Positions 38,124 to 47,195 of a stretch of DNA of 64,000 bases are shown piece after piece. Within the stretch, counting starts at the first letter, position 1; every line of letters starts with the position of its first letter. Location: the NCBI RefSeq assembly GCF_963668385.1, contig NZ_OY764327.1, positions 5,712,724 to 5,776,723 of the forward strand. Reading direction: 5' to 3'. This stretch comes from an uncultured Carboxylicivirga sp. Lineage in GTDB: Bacteria > Bacteroidota > Bacteroidia > Bacteroidales > Marinilabiliaceae. A program made the translations under genes and the position numbers. The notes under the pieces were generated by a model that had not been told where the DNA came from, made no database searches, and saw only the letters and a program-made list of their open reading frames with translations.

Positions 38124-39182
38124 TTAATCTGTTACTCTACTAAATCTTAATGATTTTAAAATCCAGTTTGGAAGCGGTTTTTCCGGATCTCTTTTTTGAA
38201 GATCAAGATACCAACCAACCTTTTCGATAATAGGCAATTTATGCGTTTCAACAAACTCAATGGGCGTTCCATCCGGATCGGAAATGTAAGTAAAATGACC
38301 GGCTGCCGATCCCATATCAAAGCTATTGGCACTATTAACTGTAAATGGATATCCCAGTTTTTCGCACTCCTGCTGCAATAAATTCATGCCAACCACATCG
38401 AAACACAAATGAATATATCCCAATTCTCCCCAAATACGATTTTCAAAAATCTTTCGAGGCTCGCGTTCAAGTGTTTGTACCAGCTCAATTTGAGTAGGGC
38501 CCAATAAGCGGCTAAAAGGTCCTTTTCGGGTTTTATGTTTCAACAACACCCTTCTGCATTTTTGTGCGCCACCTGGCAAAAAATCAAAATCGCTAAACAC
38601 GTTGGTTTCATCATAAACCACCTCAGAGTACTCCAATATATTGCAATAAACCTCTTTTGCTTTATCAATATCCGAAACCCCAATTACAACACCAGCAACT
38701 CCTCCCGTCACCGACTTTTGCTTCATAAAATAATCCGACTCCTCAACTACTTCAAATATATTATTATGCGGATCTTTTAAATAATAATGTTGGTTTCCCT
38801 GTGGATCAGTCAATAATTCACTCATTGAATCGATATCCAAACTTTTATGATATGCAAAAGATCGTTTTATATCTCTTGATTTCATCTTACATATATATAT
38901 ACCAGTATCGCCCAACTGAACATCAAATACAGGAGCCTTAGGTTCTATACTTGTGTGTTGCCATATTTCAAAGCCTCCTCCGCCTTCCATATTTAAGGCA
39001 AGAGCAGCATATCTATCACAATGTTTACCATCAGTATAATGCACCATCAGTTTTGCAGTGGCTGTATCTTCGAAAAGATTAATATCCATTCCAAATACTT
39101 TTCTATACCATCTCCAGGCATGCTTGGCATCAATCAACCCAATACCAACCTGCTGAATTCCAACAATTAATTTATTTTCCAT
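38124..39182 (-). CDS. VOC superfamily protein, two-module, dioxygenase-like
   Basis: 352 residues with two vicinal-oxygen-chelate modules (about 5-145 and 158-315). Possible metal ligands are His/Gln in the module starts (VGIQQVGIGL; LGYIHLCFDV) and Glu at their ends (NNIFEVVEE; GTPIEFVET), an arrangement like 4-hydroxyphenylpyruvate dioxygenase or extradiol dioxygenases. The exact reaction is unknown. It is the last gene of the ten-gene operon, 4 bases after the SDR stop, so it probably modifies the head group or tail of the operon's lipid product. Confidence 0.85.
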   Translation of the reverse strand: MENKLIVGIQQVGIGLIDAKHAWRWYRKVFGMDINLFEDTATAKLMVHYTDGKHCDRYAALALNMEGGGGFEIWQHTSIEPKAPVFDVQLGDTGIYICKMKSRDIKRSFAYHKSLDIDSMSELLTDPQGNQHYYLKDPHNNIFEVVEESDYFMKQKSVTGGVAGVVIGVSDIDKAKEVYCNILEYSEVVYDETNVFSDFDFLPGGAQKCRRVLLKHKTRKGPFSRLLGPTQIELVQTLEREPRKIFENRIWGELGYIHLCFDVVGMNLLQQECEKLGYPFTVNSANSFDMGSAAGHFTYISDPDGTPIEFVETHKLPIIEKVGWYLDLQKRDPEKPLPNWILKSLRFSRVTD

Positions 39183-39186
39183 CCTA

Positions 39187-39981
39187 CTAGTTTTTTATTT
39201 TTGATACAATGCGGTGGTATAGAAAAGGTAGCCATCTTCTGATGTATACCATAAGTAATTCTGTTCCCCCTACCAATGCTTCTTTTTTGCGCTTTCGAAT
39301 AGCTTTAACAATTCTTCGGGCACATTTATCAGCATCCATACCATTAGCCTGGCCCGCATCTAGTTGATTATATGATGTACCATTCTCAGTTAAGGCATTT
39401 AACGAAACATTGGTATTAATTCGCCCTGGTGAAATAATAGTAACATCAATATTCGAATCATTTAACTCGGCTCTTAACGACTCGAAATACCCTTGTACCG
39501 CATGTTTAGCCGCCGAGTAAGTCGTACGCATGGTAAAACCAAATTTACCTGAGATACTACTTATAACAACAATTTGTCCGGTATTCAGATTAATCATGCG
39601 AGGCAACACCAGCTTAGTTAAAGCTACCGGACTAAAAAAGTTCAACTCCATTAAACGCCTTTCATTTTCAAAAGGAGTATTAACAGCTAACGATCGCTGA
39701 CTTTGTCCTGCATTATTAATTAAAACATCAATGCGTCCGGTTTTAGCAATTACCGAATTAACCAAATCTTTTAACTTATCAGTTTGTGATAAATCGAATG
39801 GTGCCAAATAACATTCAGATGTATATTGAATACATATATTTCGAACTTCTTGAAGCTTATCTCTATCGCGAGCTGTTAAAACCAATAATGCTCCCTCTTT
39901 AGCGAACGAAATTGCCAAGGCCCTGCCAATACCAGACGAAGCTCCGGTAATCCAGACAATATTGTTTTTAAATGATCTCAT
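39187..39981 (-). CDS. Short-chain dehydrogenase/reductase
   Basis: 264 residues, classical SDR length. NAD(P)-binding TGASSGIG (12-19), NNAG (89-92), catalytic Ser near 142, Tyr155 and Lys159 (YSAAK). A hydrophobic Trp/Phe-rich C-terminus (YIRRWLPFLYHRIV) may attach it to the membrane, as in lipid-related SDRs such as DHRS7-like proteins. Substrate unknown; the operon points to a lipid keto or hydroxyl group. Confidence 0.92.
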   Translation of the reverse strand: MRSFKNNIVWITGASSGIGRALAISFAKEGALLVLTARDRDKLQEVRNICIQYTSECYLAPFDLSQTDKLKDLVNSVIAKTGRIDVLINNAGQSQRSLAVNTPFENERRLMELNFFSPVALTKLVLPRMINLNTGQIVVISSISGKFGFTMRTTYSAAKHAVQGYFESLRAELNDSNIDVTIISPGRINTNVSLNALTENGTSYNQLDAGQANGMDADKCARRIVKAIRKRKKEALVGGTELLMVYIRRWLPFLYHRIVSKIKN

Positions 39982-39991
39982 TTCTTTCTAA

Positions 39992-42445
39992 TTAAAAACT
40001 CATTTCGGTTCTGAATCTAATACCACTCACATCGGTAAATCCCGAACCTTCATATTTGTTTGTTAATTGATGAACGTATTCAACCCTTAACACTTTAAAA
40101 ATATTAGTTACACCAAAACCAATTTCGGCATAAGGGGCGAACATATCATTTTTATAATAATCTGGCAAATCAAAAACACTTTTATAGCCACTTTCCAACT
40201 TACCGTAATGAACTTTTAACGACACTATTTCGCGAAGTTTCAAATGTTTTATTAACGGTAGGCGGTTAAGCAACACCCCTCCTCCATTTAAATGAGCATG
40301 CAAATTGGTATAAAGATTATGCGCAAACGATGCATGATGCAACAGGTTGAAACGATACTTGGCATATCCATACGACATAGAACCCACAGGCTGATCTAAC
40401 AATTCGTAAGGAGCATCTCCCCATAGATAACCAGCATTAAGCATATAATTTATAAACACTGCTCCCTGAGTAATACGTCCATATATAGCTCCATGCAAAT
40501 GCGAATACATTCCATAGGATTCTTTACTATCAGGTACACTTACCTTACCAACATCCCAACTTAAATTAATAACCGGAATTCGGTTAATATAGTAAACCCG
40601 ATCGAGAAAATACCGATCGAAATGCTGACCAAACGAAAAACGACAATTAACCAACACTCCGTAATTATAATACTTTTGATAATCTACACCATCGTTTACA
40701 AATCGAACAACCGGCGTATTCCAATTCTGCGAGAAGTAAGGAGTTGCTTCCAGGTGCGTATCTTTATCCGGAAAATTATATTCGAAACCCAAATTAACAT
40801 TCTGTTCTTCTTTTAAATACGGATTTCGTTCCCAGGTAGTAAGGGCTGCAATAAAATTACCATTTCCCTTATTGTTCGGATTATTCTTTATAAAACGATG
40901 AAACTTACTATTCGAAATCAAATTATAATCATCGGAATAGCTAGCTTTTAGCACAATTCGATCATCCTCTTTTGTTGGTTGATAACCTACATTCAATCCA
41001 TACTTTAGCTCTTTACTTTTGGTACCCATTCCAACAAAACCACCTACATAAAAACGTTCCCACATTTCCTGACTGGTACGCAAAGGTATGGTAAGCCTTG
41101 TGCCTTCGATGGTATTGGTGCTATAAATATCGAATACTGGCCCCACATCAATTTTACCCATATTCAAATAGCTCGACATAGCTGCTCCTCCAACCAAATC
41201 GATTCCCTTCACAACCTTCTGCTCTTTCAGTTTATCAACACTGGCATAGGCTTTATCGTTAATACCCGACGAAACAAATTCAGGTTGCTTATTCCAATCT
41301 TTAGGCGCTATCTGGCTTAATCTGTCTGATGTGGTATAATGAGTACTTTTATTTATCAACCAATTACCCTTTGTTACATTGTCGGCTCGCTCGGAACTAT
41401 ACACCGAAATAGAATCCTTATTCATGGACAGCGCCAAGTTAATATTCAGGTTTTGCTCATCGAAAAACAACGAACCATTGGGCATCTCTTTATAAGTTAC
41501 TTCGCCACTAAAACCATTCACAAAATTAAGGTTAGCATCCTTTGAGATATAAGCAGTTATATTAAGCAAAGCAAAAGTACTGTCAACCACAGTAAACCCA
41601 CCTGAAAACAAGGGATTAAACTTGTTTTTAGGGGCATAAGTGTAGTGATATTGTTTTACGTCATCCACAACAGTACTATCGTTCAGATAAAGATTATAGT
41701 ACAACGGTGCCAGATTACTAATGGGCGAAATAAATCCGCGATCCATAATATAGATCTGATCGTTATAGAAATCCATATCCACCACCACACTATTTAAAAT
41801 AAATGTTTCGATGGCATTATTAAGCTTGGGAAAGATACCCTGCTTATTTAAATAAACATTTTCGCCCTTACTATTTCTTACTTCATTGGCACTTTCGGCA
41901 ATATAAATGGGTGAAAACCGAAGATCCTGATCATCTATATCAAAAGTAACCTCATCGAGATTACCAATAAAGTTTTTAATATTCGATGCCGTATCAACTG
42001 CCAATAAAACAGTAGTGTTTTCAATTGTTTTATAATCGGCTATTCTGGCAATTTTATCTTTATTTTCTTTTTTATGCTCTTGTATTTTTTTGAAAATTAC
42101 TTTGGCCCTGGGAGTTTCCGGTTTAATGGTTACTTCATTTAACTCAGTAACTTTCTTTTTTAAAAGCACAGTCATATTAACATTACTCGCTTTTTTTAAA
42201 ACAACCTCTGTTGGATAATACCCAACCGACGAAACCAAAAGCGTATCGTTACCCGGTTCCGAAAACTCGTAATAGCCATTCTCATCCGTCAAAGAACCTT
42301 GTAACGTATTTTTAAAAACCACATTACAGAACATAATAGGCTCTTTGGTAGAACTATCTTTTACATAGCCCGACACCTTTTGAGCCCATATGCCCACACT
42401 TTGAAAAAGCAGAAATATGAAAATAAATACTTGCTTAATAGTCAT
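39992..42445 (-). CDS. DUF5686 outer-membrane protein with carboxypeptidase-like domain
   Basis: 817 residues. Signal peptide (1-21), carboxypeptidase-like regulatory domain (about 22-110, GYVKDSSTKEPIMFCNVVFKN), then a long beta-rich region and a C-terminal barrel ending in GIRFRTEMSF, an outer-membrane insertion signal. The layout is that of DUF5686 proteins of Bacteroidota, which are thought to be outer-membrane assembly or surface proteins of unknown function. In this operon it may be the outer-membrane end of the export route. Confidence 0.88.
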   Translation of the reverse strand: MTIKQVFIFIFLLFQSVGIWAQKVSGYVKDSSTKEPIMFCNVVFKNTLQGSLTDENGYYEFSEPGNDTLLVSSVGYYPTEVVLKKASNVNMTVLLKKKVTELNEVTIKPETPRAKVIFKKIQEHKKENKDKIARIADYKTIENTTVLLAVDTASNIKNFIGNLDEVTFDIDDQDLRFSPIYIAESANEVRNSKGENVYLNKQGIFPKLNNAIETFILNSVVVDMDFYNDQIYIMDRGFISPISNLAPLYYNLYLNDSTVVDDVKQYHYTYAPKNKFNPLFSGGFTVVDSTFALLNITAYISKDANLNFVNGFSGEVTYKEMPNGSLFFDEQNLNINLALSMNKDSISVYSSERADNVTKGNWLINKSTHYTTSDRLSQIAPKDWNKQPEFVSSGINDKAYASVDKLKEQKVVKGIDLVGGAAMSSYLNMGKIDVGPVFDIYSTNTIEGTRLTIPLRTSQEMWERFYVGGFVGMGTKSKELKYGLNVGYQPTKEDDRIVLKASYSDDYNLISNSKFHRFIKNNPNNKGNGNFIAALTTWERNPYLKEEQNVNLGFEYNFPDKDTHLEATPYFSQNWNTPVVRFVNDGVDYQKYYNYGVLVNCRFSFGQHFDRYFLDRVYYINRIPVINLSWDVGKVSVPDSKESYGMYSHLHGAIYGRITQGAVFINYMLNAGYLWGDAPYELLDQPVGSMSYGYAKYRFNLLHHASFAHNLYTNLHAHLNGGGVLLNRLPLIKHLKLREIVSLKVHYGKLESGYKSVFDLPDYYKNDMFAPYAEIGFGVTNIFKVLRVEYVHQLTNKYEGSGFTDVSGIRFRTEMSF

Positions 42446-42454
42446 CAGACGATG

Positions 42455-43033
42455 TTATTTCTTTAGTAACCAATAGAGTCCTTTCACTCCTATCTTGATA
42501 TCATCGAGCTTTAACAAAACCAATATTTTTTCGATGTATGCCAATGTTCCCCATCCTATAGCAAGAAAATAGAACCATGGAAAAAATCCCCACACAAACA
42601 ATACAAAGAAGAAAATACCTTGCATATAACCAGCCGATACTGCTGAGTATAAATGAAGTCCCGGGATCTTACCAAATCGGGCAAACGAAACAATATAGCT
42701 AATCACAAAGAAAAACAAGAACAAGAACAACAACCAGCTATATGGTTCAATGTCTTGCCATTTAAATACAAATAAACCCAATAAAGCCACTACATAAGTA
42801 CAAATATCGGCTAAGTTATCCAGTGCTGCTCCAAAATGAGATTGCAACTTAAAGAAACGAGCAATATTACCATCCAGAATATCACTTACCAAACTAATAC
42901 ATAACAACACCACATACAGACTTTCGTTATGCGTTAATGCCATATAAAGAATAACAGGTGACACAAGCAAACGATACAGGCTTAAAAAGTTGGGAACATT
43001 AATAATGTTTTCTCCCTTTATTAAATATTTCAT
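42455..43033 (-). CDS. CDP-alcohol phosphatidyltransferase family protein
   Basis: 192 residues with about five membrane segments. The full family motif D(x)2DG(x)2AR(x)8G(x)3D(x)3D is present: Asp51, Asp54, Gly55, Ala58, Arg59, Gly68, Asp72, Asp76. These enzymes swap CMP on a CDP-activated lipid for an alcohol head group, such as glycerol phosphate, inositol or serine. The acceptor is unknown. It lies 9 bases upstream of the DUF5686 gene in the same operon as a CdsA that would supply its substrate. Confidence 0.95.
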   Translation of the reverse strand: MKYLIKGENIINVPNFLSLYRLLVSPVILYMALTHNESLYVVLLCISLVSDILDGNIARFFKLQSHFGAALDNLADICTYVVALLGLFVFKWQDIEPYSWLLFLFLFFFVISYIVSFARFGKIPGLHLYSAVSAGYMQGIFFFVLFVWGFFPWFYFLAIGWGTLAYIEKILVLLKLDDIKIGVKGLYWLLKK

Positions 43034-43068
43034 GAAATTATTTTTTTGAATTAGATTGTTCTTAATAA

Positions 43069-44202
43069 CTAGCTGGCTTTTGAATGAACAGCTCTTTTAC
43101 GTTGCTCAGAAACCGAAATGAAGTAATTCATCATTTCAAAGAGGCTATCCTTATCAACCTCCTGCCCTTCTTCTTCAATTATTGAATCAAGTGCCGCAGT
43201 ACTAAAAACAAGGTTGGTATCGGTATAGCTATTGGTAAACGACATACCTATTGAGATGATTCTTTCCAAAGAAGTCATTTCTTCCTGAGCCAATTCCTGC
43301 TGAGGAATCACTTCCATCTCAAGCATTTTATTCAGAGCTTCGAGTATATACTTGTTTTTGGTCGATTGCTTGGCAACAAAATTCATAATCACAGGTAACT
43401 CAGCCTTTCCTGGTGTTTGCATTAAATAATACACAATGGTATTAATCGGAATTAAATTCTGCGACGATTCCTCATCAACTTTCACTCTGACCGTACTGTT
43501 AGGATAACGTCCGGCCAAACTATGAACCCTCTTGGTAAAATCGAAAATACCATAATCGGTAAGCGTAATGCCTTTTTGACTATCGCCAATTACCTGCGAC
43601 AACCGGATGATGTGAGCATTTAATTCACGCGTTTCGATGTATTTCTTAATCACATTTTCGGCATATCGTTTCGATTGCTCATAGTAATTACGAAATTCTT
43701 CTATCTCGGCATTATCGTAAAAACGCTCCTCAAATACACCCGAATGCTTTCCGCATGAATAAGCTGTACTAATAAAGAAAAAGCGAGAATCTTTATTGGA
43801 ATGATTTAAGAAAACATTAATTGAGTTTTCTAAACCATGAATGTTAGTATTAAATATTTCTTCGCGCGATTTGAAGTCGAACTTTAAGCTGGCAGCAAAA
43901 TGATAATAATCAACAGGCACTTCAAAAACCTCATTCAACAACTCTTTTGTCATACCAAAATCAGCATCAAGCAACGAGTAATCATATACCTTCAATCCCG
44001 ATACTTTCACAATATCTTTACCATTAATTTCGGATAAAGCACTCATCACCCTATCTTCGGCCGAGCCTTTTTTACTTCCTCGCGCCAGCGCTATTACTTC
44101 ATAATCATCTTTAATTAACTCATTAATAAAGTGCGAAGCAACATAGCCATTGGCCCCGTTTACAACAATTCTCTTTTTTGTTTTAATTTGATTTATTTTC
44201 AT
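43069..44202 (-). CDS. NAD-dependent epimerase / fatty-acyl-reductase-like SDR
   Basis: 377 residues, an extended SDR. Nucleotide-binding VVNGANGYVASHFINEL, a Ser/Thr in FFISTAYSCGK, and the YxxxK pair in YYEQSKRYAENVIKKY. The architecture resembles the thioester-reductase or male-sterility branch that reduces acyl thioesters, more than sugar epimerases, but this is not certain. It sits between the dolichol/phytol-kinase-like gene and the CDP-alcohol transferase gene (gaps 11 and 35 bases), so it probably makes or modifies an alkyl part of the lipid. Confidence 0.85.
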   Translation of the reverse strand: MKINQIKTKKRIVVNGANGYVASHFINELIKDDYEVIALARGSKKGSAEDRVMSALSEINGKDIVKVSGLKVYDYSLLDADFGMTKELLNEVFEVPVDYYHFAASLKFDFKSREEIFNTNIHGLENSINVFLNHSNKDSRFFFISTAYSCGKHSGVFEERFYDNAEIEEFRNYYEQSKRYAENVIKKYIETRELNAHIIRLSQVIGDSQKGITLTDYGIFDFTKRVHSLAGRYPNSTVRVKVDEESSQNLIPINTIVYYLMQTPGKAELPVIMNFVAKQSTKNKYILEALNKMLEMEVIPQQELAQEEMTSLERIISIGMSFTNSYTDTNLVFSTAALDSIIEEEGQEVDKDSLFEMMNYFISVSEQRKRAVHSKAS

Positions 44203-44213
44203 TTCAATGTTTT

Positions 44214-44888
44214 TTACAAGAACAGGACTAAGATTAATACTACACTTAAGGGAATTGAAAGATTATCTGATCCACGATAGCTAAACAACTCACCCAAAGT
44301 ACTTATCACTGCAATAGAAAATGCAAGTACAAACGCCTTTACATCGAACAGGTAACGATGATAATACAAGGCAATTAGGCTAATTACAAAGCTAAAAATC
44401 AGAAAGCCCAGGGAACCAACAATTGATTTATCGCTGTTGAATCCCCAATAACGGTATCGTCGGTTATATTTTTCGAAATTCATACCTAATATTGCAGCCA
44501 TAGGGTCGCAAATGGCCAAAATAAGCATAGGCAGAATATAGAGGAACTTATTATCCATTACATCTGATATCAGAAACGTAATGTAAATGGATGCTGGTAA
44601 AAGATAGCTTCCAATGGATTTACGTTGAATATCATGAATGGAATTCAATTGTTTTATATGCTGAGTGGCAAATAGAAATATAAAAAAAACAGATGCCAAA
44701 CCCAGTACATACCAATGCGAGTCAAAAATATAAGGAAGTGGAATAGTAGCTAAAGTTGCCGCAAAATGGGCAAACTTTCGCGTTATTTCTCCCTTTACTT
44801 TTAAATGTCGATAGTTAATTTCATTAAATCCTAGTAATAGGCCAATGCCTACCAGATAGGTAAAGGCCAAAGCAATTGTATTTGTCAT
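44214..44888 (-). CDS. Dolichol/phytol kinase-like integral membrane protein
   Basis: 224 residues, about seven membrane segments. Motifs GEITRKFAHFAA near the start and NSDKSIVGSLGFLIFS later match the CTP-dependent polyprenol/phytol kinase family (RKxxH, DKSxxGS), which is related to CdsA. It would phosphorylate a long-chain alcohol using CTP. It lies 20 bases after CdsA, so the operon holds two CTP-using lipid enzymes. Confidence 0.82.
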   Translation of the reverse strand: MTNTIALAFTYLVGIGLLLGFNEINYRHLKVKGEITRKFAHFAATLATIPLPYIFDSHWYVLGLASVFFIFLFATQHIKQLNSIHDIQRKSIGSYLLPASIYITFLISDVMDNKFLYILPMLILAICDPMAAILGMNFEKYNRRYRYWGFNSDKSIVGSLGFLIFSFVISLIALYYHRYLFDVKAFVLAFSIAVISTLGELFSYRGSDNLSIPLSVVLILVLFL

Positions 44889-44908
44889 TTGGGTCGATCT
44901 TTTCCTTA

Positions 44909-45637
44909 CTATAAAATAAACAGGTTGATATATATTATTACCCAGGCTCCACCGGCAATTAAGCTATCAAAACGATCGAGAAAGCCGCCGTGTCCCGGAA
45001 TCAGGTTGTTATAATCTTTAACGTGATATTTACGTTTGTAAAACGATGCCCCCAAATCGCCCCAAAACGAAAAGAATAATAAGCCAATGGTGAGTATGAT
45101 TAAATGCACCATATTATACGGAACCAATGGTTTGAGCAAAAAAGCACTACCAAAGGCAATTAATCCCCCTCCCACTACTCCTCCAAGTGTTTTATTCGGA
45201 CTGATTGTTGGCATTATTTTAGTAGCACCCCATAACTGACCGGTTATCTGACTAAAACTATCGAAGATGGAAAGTATTAAAAAGGCAAACAGAATCTCTT
45301 CTTTTGAAATGCCACTAAACTGGTAAAGGCCTACCGCCAATAAAGCATAAATAATAACCGAAGTAAAGAAAAAGCCTTTTTGCTGATAGCGACTTTTTAC
45401 AAACAAACGAATCAGCTCGATGCAACCTACACCTACTATTAAAAGTGTTAAGTACCTGAAATAGGTAGAATCAACCACAATACTAAAAAACAACAGGTTG
45501 ATAATAACAAAATACGATGCAAATTTGGTATAGCTCGCTTTTGCAACTTCAGGCTCTTTATGGCGATTGATAAAATAAAAAGCCAATGCACCTAGCACAA
45601 AATAACTGAGTATGATGATGTATATAGTCTTAATCAT
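44909..45637 (-). CDS. Phosphatidate cytidylyltransferase (CdsA family)
   Basis: 242 residues, about seven membrane segments. The C-terminal signature (SFYKRKYHVKDYNNLIPGH, then GGFLDRFDS) fits the family pattern SxxKRxxxxKDxxxxIPGHGGxxDRxD, and SPNKTLGGVVGG is the usual upstream motif. It makes the CDP-activated lipid used by the CDP-alcohol transferase in the operon. It is probably a second, pathway-specific copy rather than the housekeeping one; the window cannot show that. The start is 2 bases after the TauE gene. Confidence 0.93.
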   Translation of the reverse strand: MIKTIYIIILSYFVLGALAFYFINRHKEPEVAKASYTKFASYFVIINLLFFSIVVDSTYFRYLTLLIVGVGCIELIRLFVKSRYQQKGFFFTSVIIYALLAVGLYQFSGISKEEILFAFLILSIFDSFSQITGQLWGATKIMPTISPNKTLGGVVGGGLIAFGSAFLLKPLVPYNMVHLIILTIGLLFFSFWGDLGASFYKRKYHVKDYNNLIPGHGGFLDRFDSLIAGGAWVIIYINLFIL

Positions 45638-45639
45638 TT

Positions 45640-46410
45640 TTATTTGAGTATCATTATAAAACCTATGGCAGCAATAACTGCGGCATAGATATATTTGGTT
45701 CTTTTTTCATTTTTATCAATGCTGGATTTCTTTAGTATAAATGGGCCAACCAGCGCCCCCAGTGCCGAACCCGAGGTTAAAAAATACACCAACGTTAAAT
45801 CAATTTGGCTATAGCTGAGATGAGCTCCTATGGCAACCACTGCATTTAATAACACAATCAGTAGCGAAGTGCCAATTACCTTTTTTAAAGAGATATTCAG
45901 CGTAAATAATCCAGCTAATACCGGAGCTGTTCCACTGGTTCCGAATAATCCGGTAATCATTCCGGCCATCACTCCCAAAGCTCCACCTTTCACGCTTCTA
46001 TTTTTATCCTCCACCTGAGCTGTTTGCCGCTTGTTTTTTATCATCATATTAATGGCCATTGCCACCAAATACAATCCAAAGCCTGCTTTTATCATTTCGG
46101 AGTTTATTCTGCTGGCAATGGCTGTTCCCACTAATGCGCCGAATATTCCGGTATAAATAAAAAGACTCCCCTCTTTAAAATCGACATTGCCTTGCTTGTA
46201 ATGCACCAGCGTACCTACAAAGCAAATGGGCAATGTTGCCACCAACGAGGTAATAATTGCTGTATGTGCAGGAGTTGCATAAACCAATGTAAGCAAAGGC
46301 AAAAAGAAGAATCCACCTCCACCACCCAGCATGGTACCAAACAAACCCACAATAAATCCTACCAATGGAAGCAAATAATAAAGGGGCTCTATATCGGAAA
46401 AAACAAACAT
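45640..46410 (-). CDS. TauE/SafE family permease
   Basis: 256 residues with about eight membrane segments in two related halves: GTMLGGGGGFFFLPLLTLVY in the first and MAGMITGLFGTSGTAPVLAGL in the second, the duplicated motif of sulfite/organic-anion exporters. It is unusual in a lipid operon; it may export a sulfonated or carboxylated compound. Start is 2 bases after the LolA-like stop. Confidence 0.92.
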   Translation of the reverse strand: MFVFSDIEPLYYLLPLVGFIVGLFGTMLGGGGGFFFLPLLTLVYATPAHTAIITSLVATLPICFVGTLVHYKQGNVDFKEGSLFIYTGIFGALVGTAIASRINSEMIKAGFGLYLVAMAINMMIKNKRQTAQVEDKNRSVKGGALGVMAGMITGLFGTSGTAPVLAGLFTLNISLKKVIGTSLLIVLLNAVVAIGAHLSYSQIDLTLVYFLTSGSALGALVGPFILKKSSIDKNEKRTKYIYAAVIAAIGFIMILK

Positions 46411-46412
46411 GC

Positions 46413-47183
46413 TTATAAGGTGGCCTGAATTACAAAATCGCCTGGTTCAACATGATTTAAAACTGCCATGTCTCTTACCTTTAGTTCTGATGACTTTCCC
46501 GACTTTAAATTCTTCACTTTTATCTCTTCGGGATAATAGAATGTTTTGCTCGAATTCTCAATCTTCTTATAATCGGCAAATTCAGTTTCGATCAACAACT
46601 CATTCCTTTTATCGTATTTATCGATATGGAGAATTAATTTATCATCACTAGAGATATAAATAATTTCGTAATCGGTATCGTTGCTATTCTCAATCTTTAT
46701 TTTCTGACAAGCAACTCCATGGTAGTTATCTTTCTCTAACATGGTAAAGCTTAACTCCGATGTTACCATAGCCCTAAACTGCTCAATGGGAATTTCGCTA
46801 TCCATAATGCGCATGTTATGCTGATTGGCTCTAATCTTTTGTACTTTACCGGTTGCCGGCATGTATATCTCAATTAAGCCTCTTTTATCGGGATAATCGG
46901 TTGCCAAAATTTTGGTTCCCTTTACCTTTTCGGGTCCGGTAAATTCAACCATCACCTTTTTTAGGTTGTTAAACTTGCCATACACCACATCTAATTGTTT
47001 GCTTTTGCTTTGCCCTTTACTATTGGTGGTAAGCAAATCGACCGACATGCGTATGTTATTTAAAACCAACTTTTGCCTCGATGATTCAAATAAAGTACGC
47101 GCCTCGTTATCGTTGGCATATACACTCCCCGAGAGCCAGCAGATAACATTTATAAAGAGTAATATCTTATTCATTTTTTTCAT
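46413..47183 (-). CDS. LolA-like outer-membrane lipoprotein-sorting protein
   Basis: 256 residues with a cleavable signal peptide ending near YANDNEA. The mature part is a half-barrel pattern of the type seen in LolA-like proteins paired with RND/MMPL exporters: KGTKILATDYPDKRGLIEIYMPATGKVQKI, DSEIPIEQF, YHGVACQKIKIEN, and KNLKSGKSSELKV. Such proteins carry lipids across the periplasm. It starts 12 bases after the exporter stop, which supports a transport pair. Confidence 0.88.
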   Translation of the reverse strand: MKKMNKILLFINVICWLSGSVYANDNEARTLFESSRQKLVLNNIRMSVDLLTTNSKGQSKSKQLDVVYGKFNNLKKVMVEFTGPEKVKGTKILATDYPDKRGLIEIYMPATGKVQKIRANQHNMRIMDSEIPIEQFRAMVTSELSFTMLEKDNYHGVACQKIKIENSNDTDYEIIYISSDDKLILHIDKYDKRNELLIETEFADYKKIENSSKTFYYPEEIKVKNLKSGKSSELKVRDMAVLNHVEPGDFVIQATL

Positions 47184-47195
47184 AGAAATATTCTT

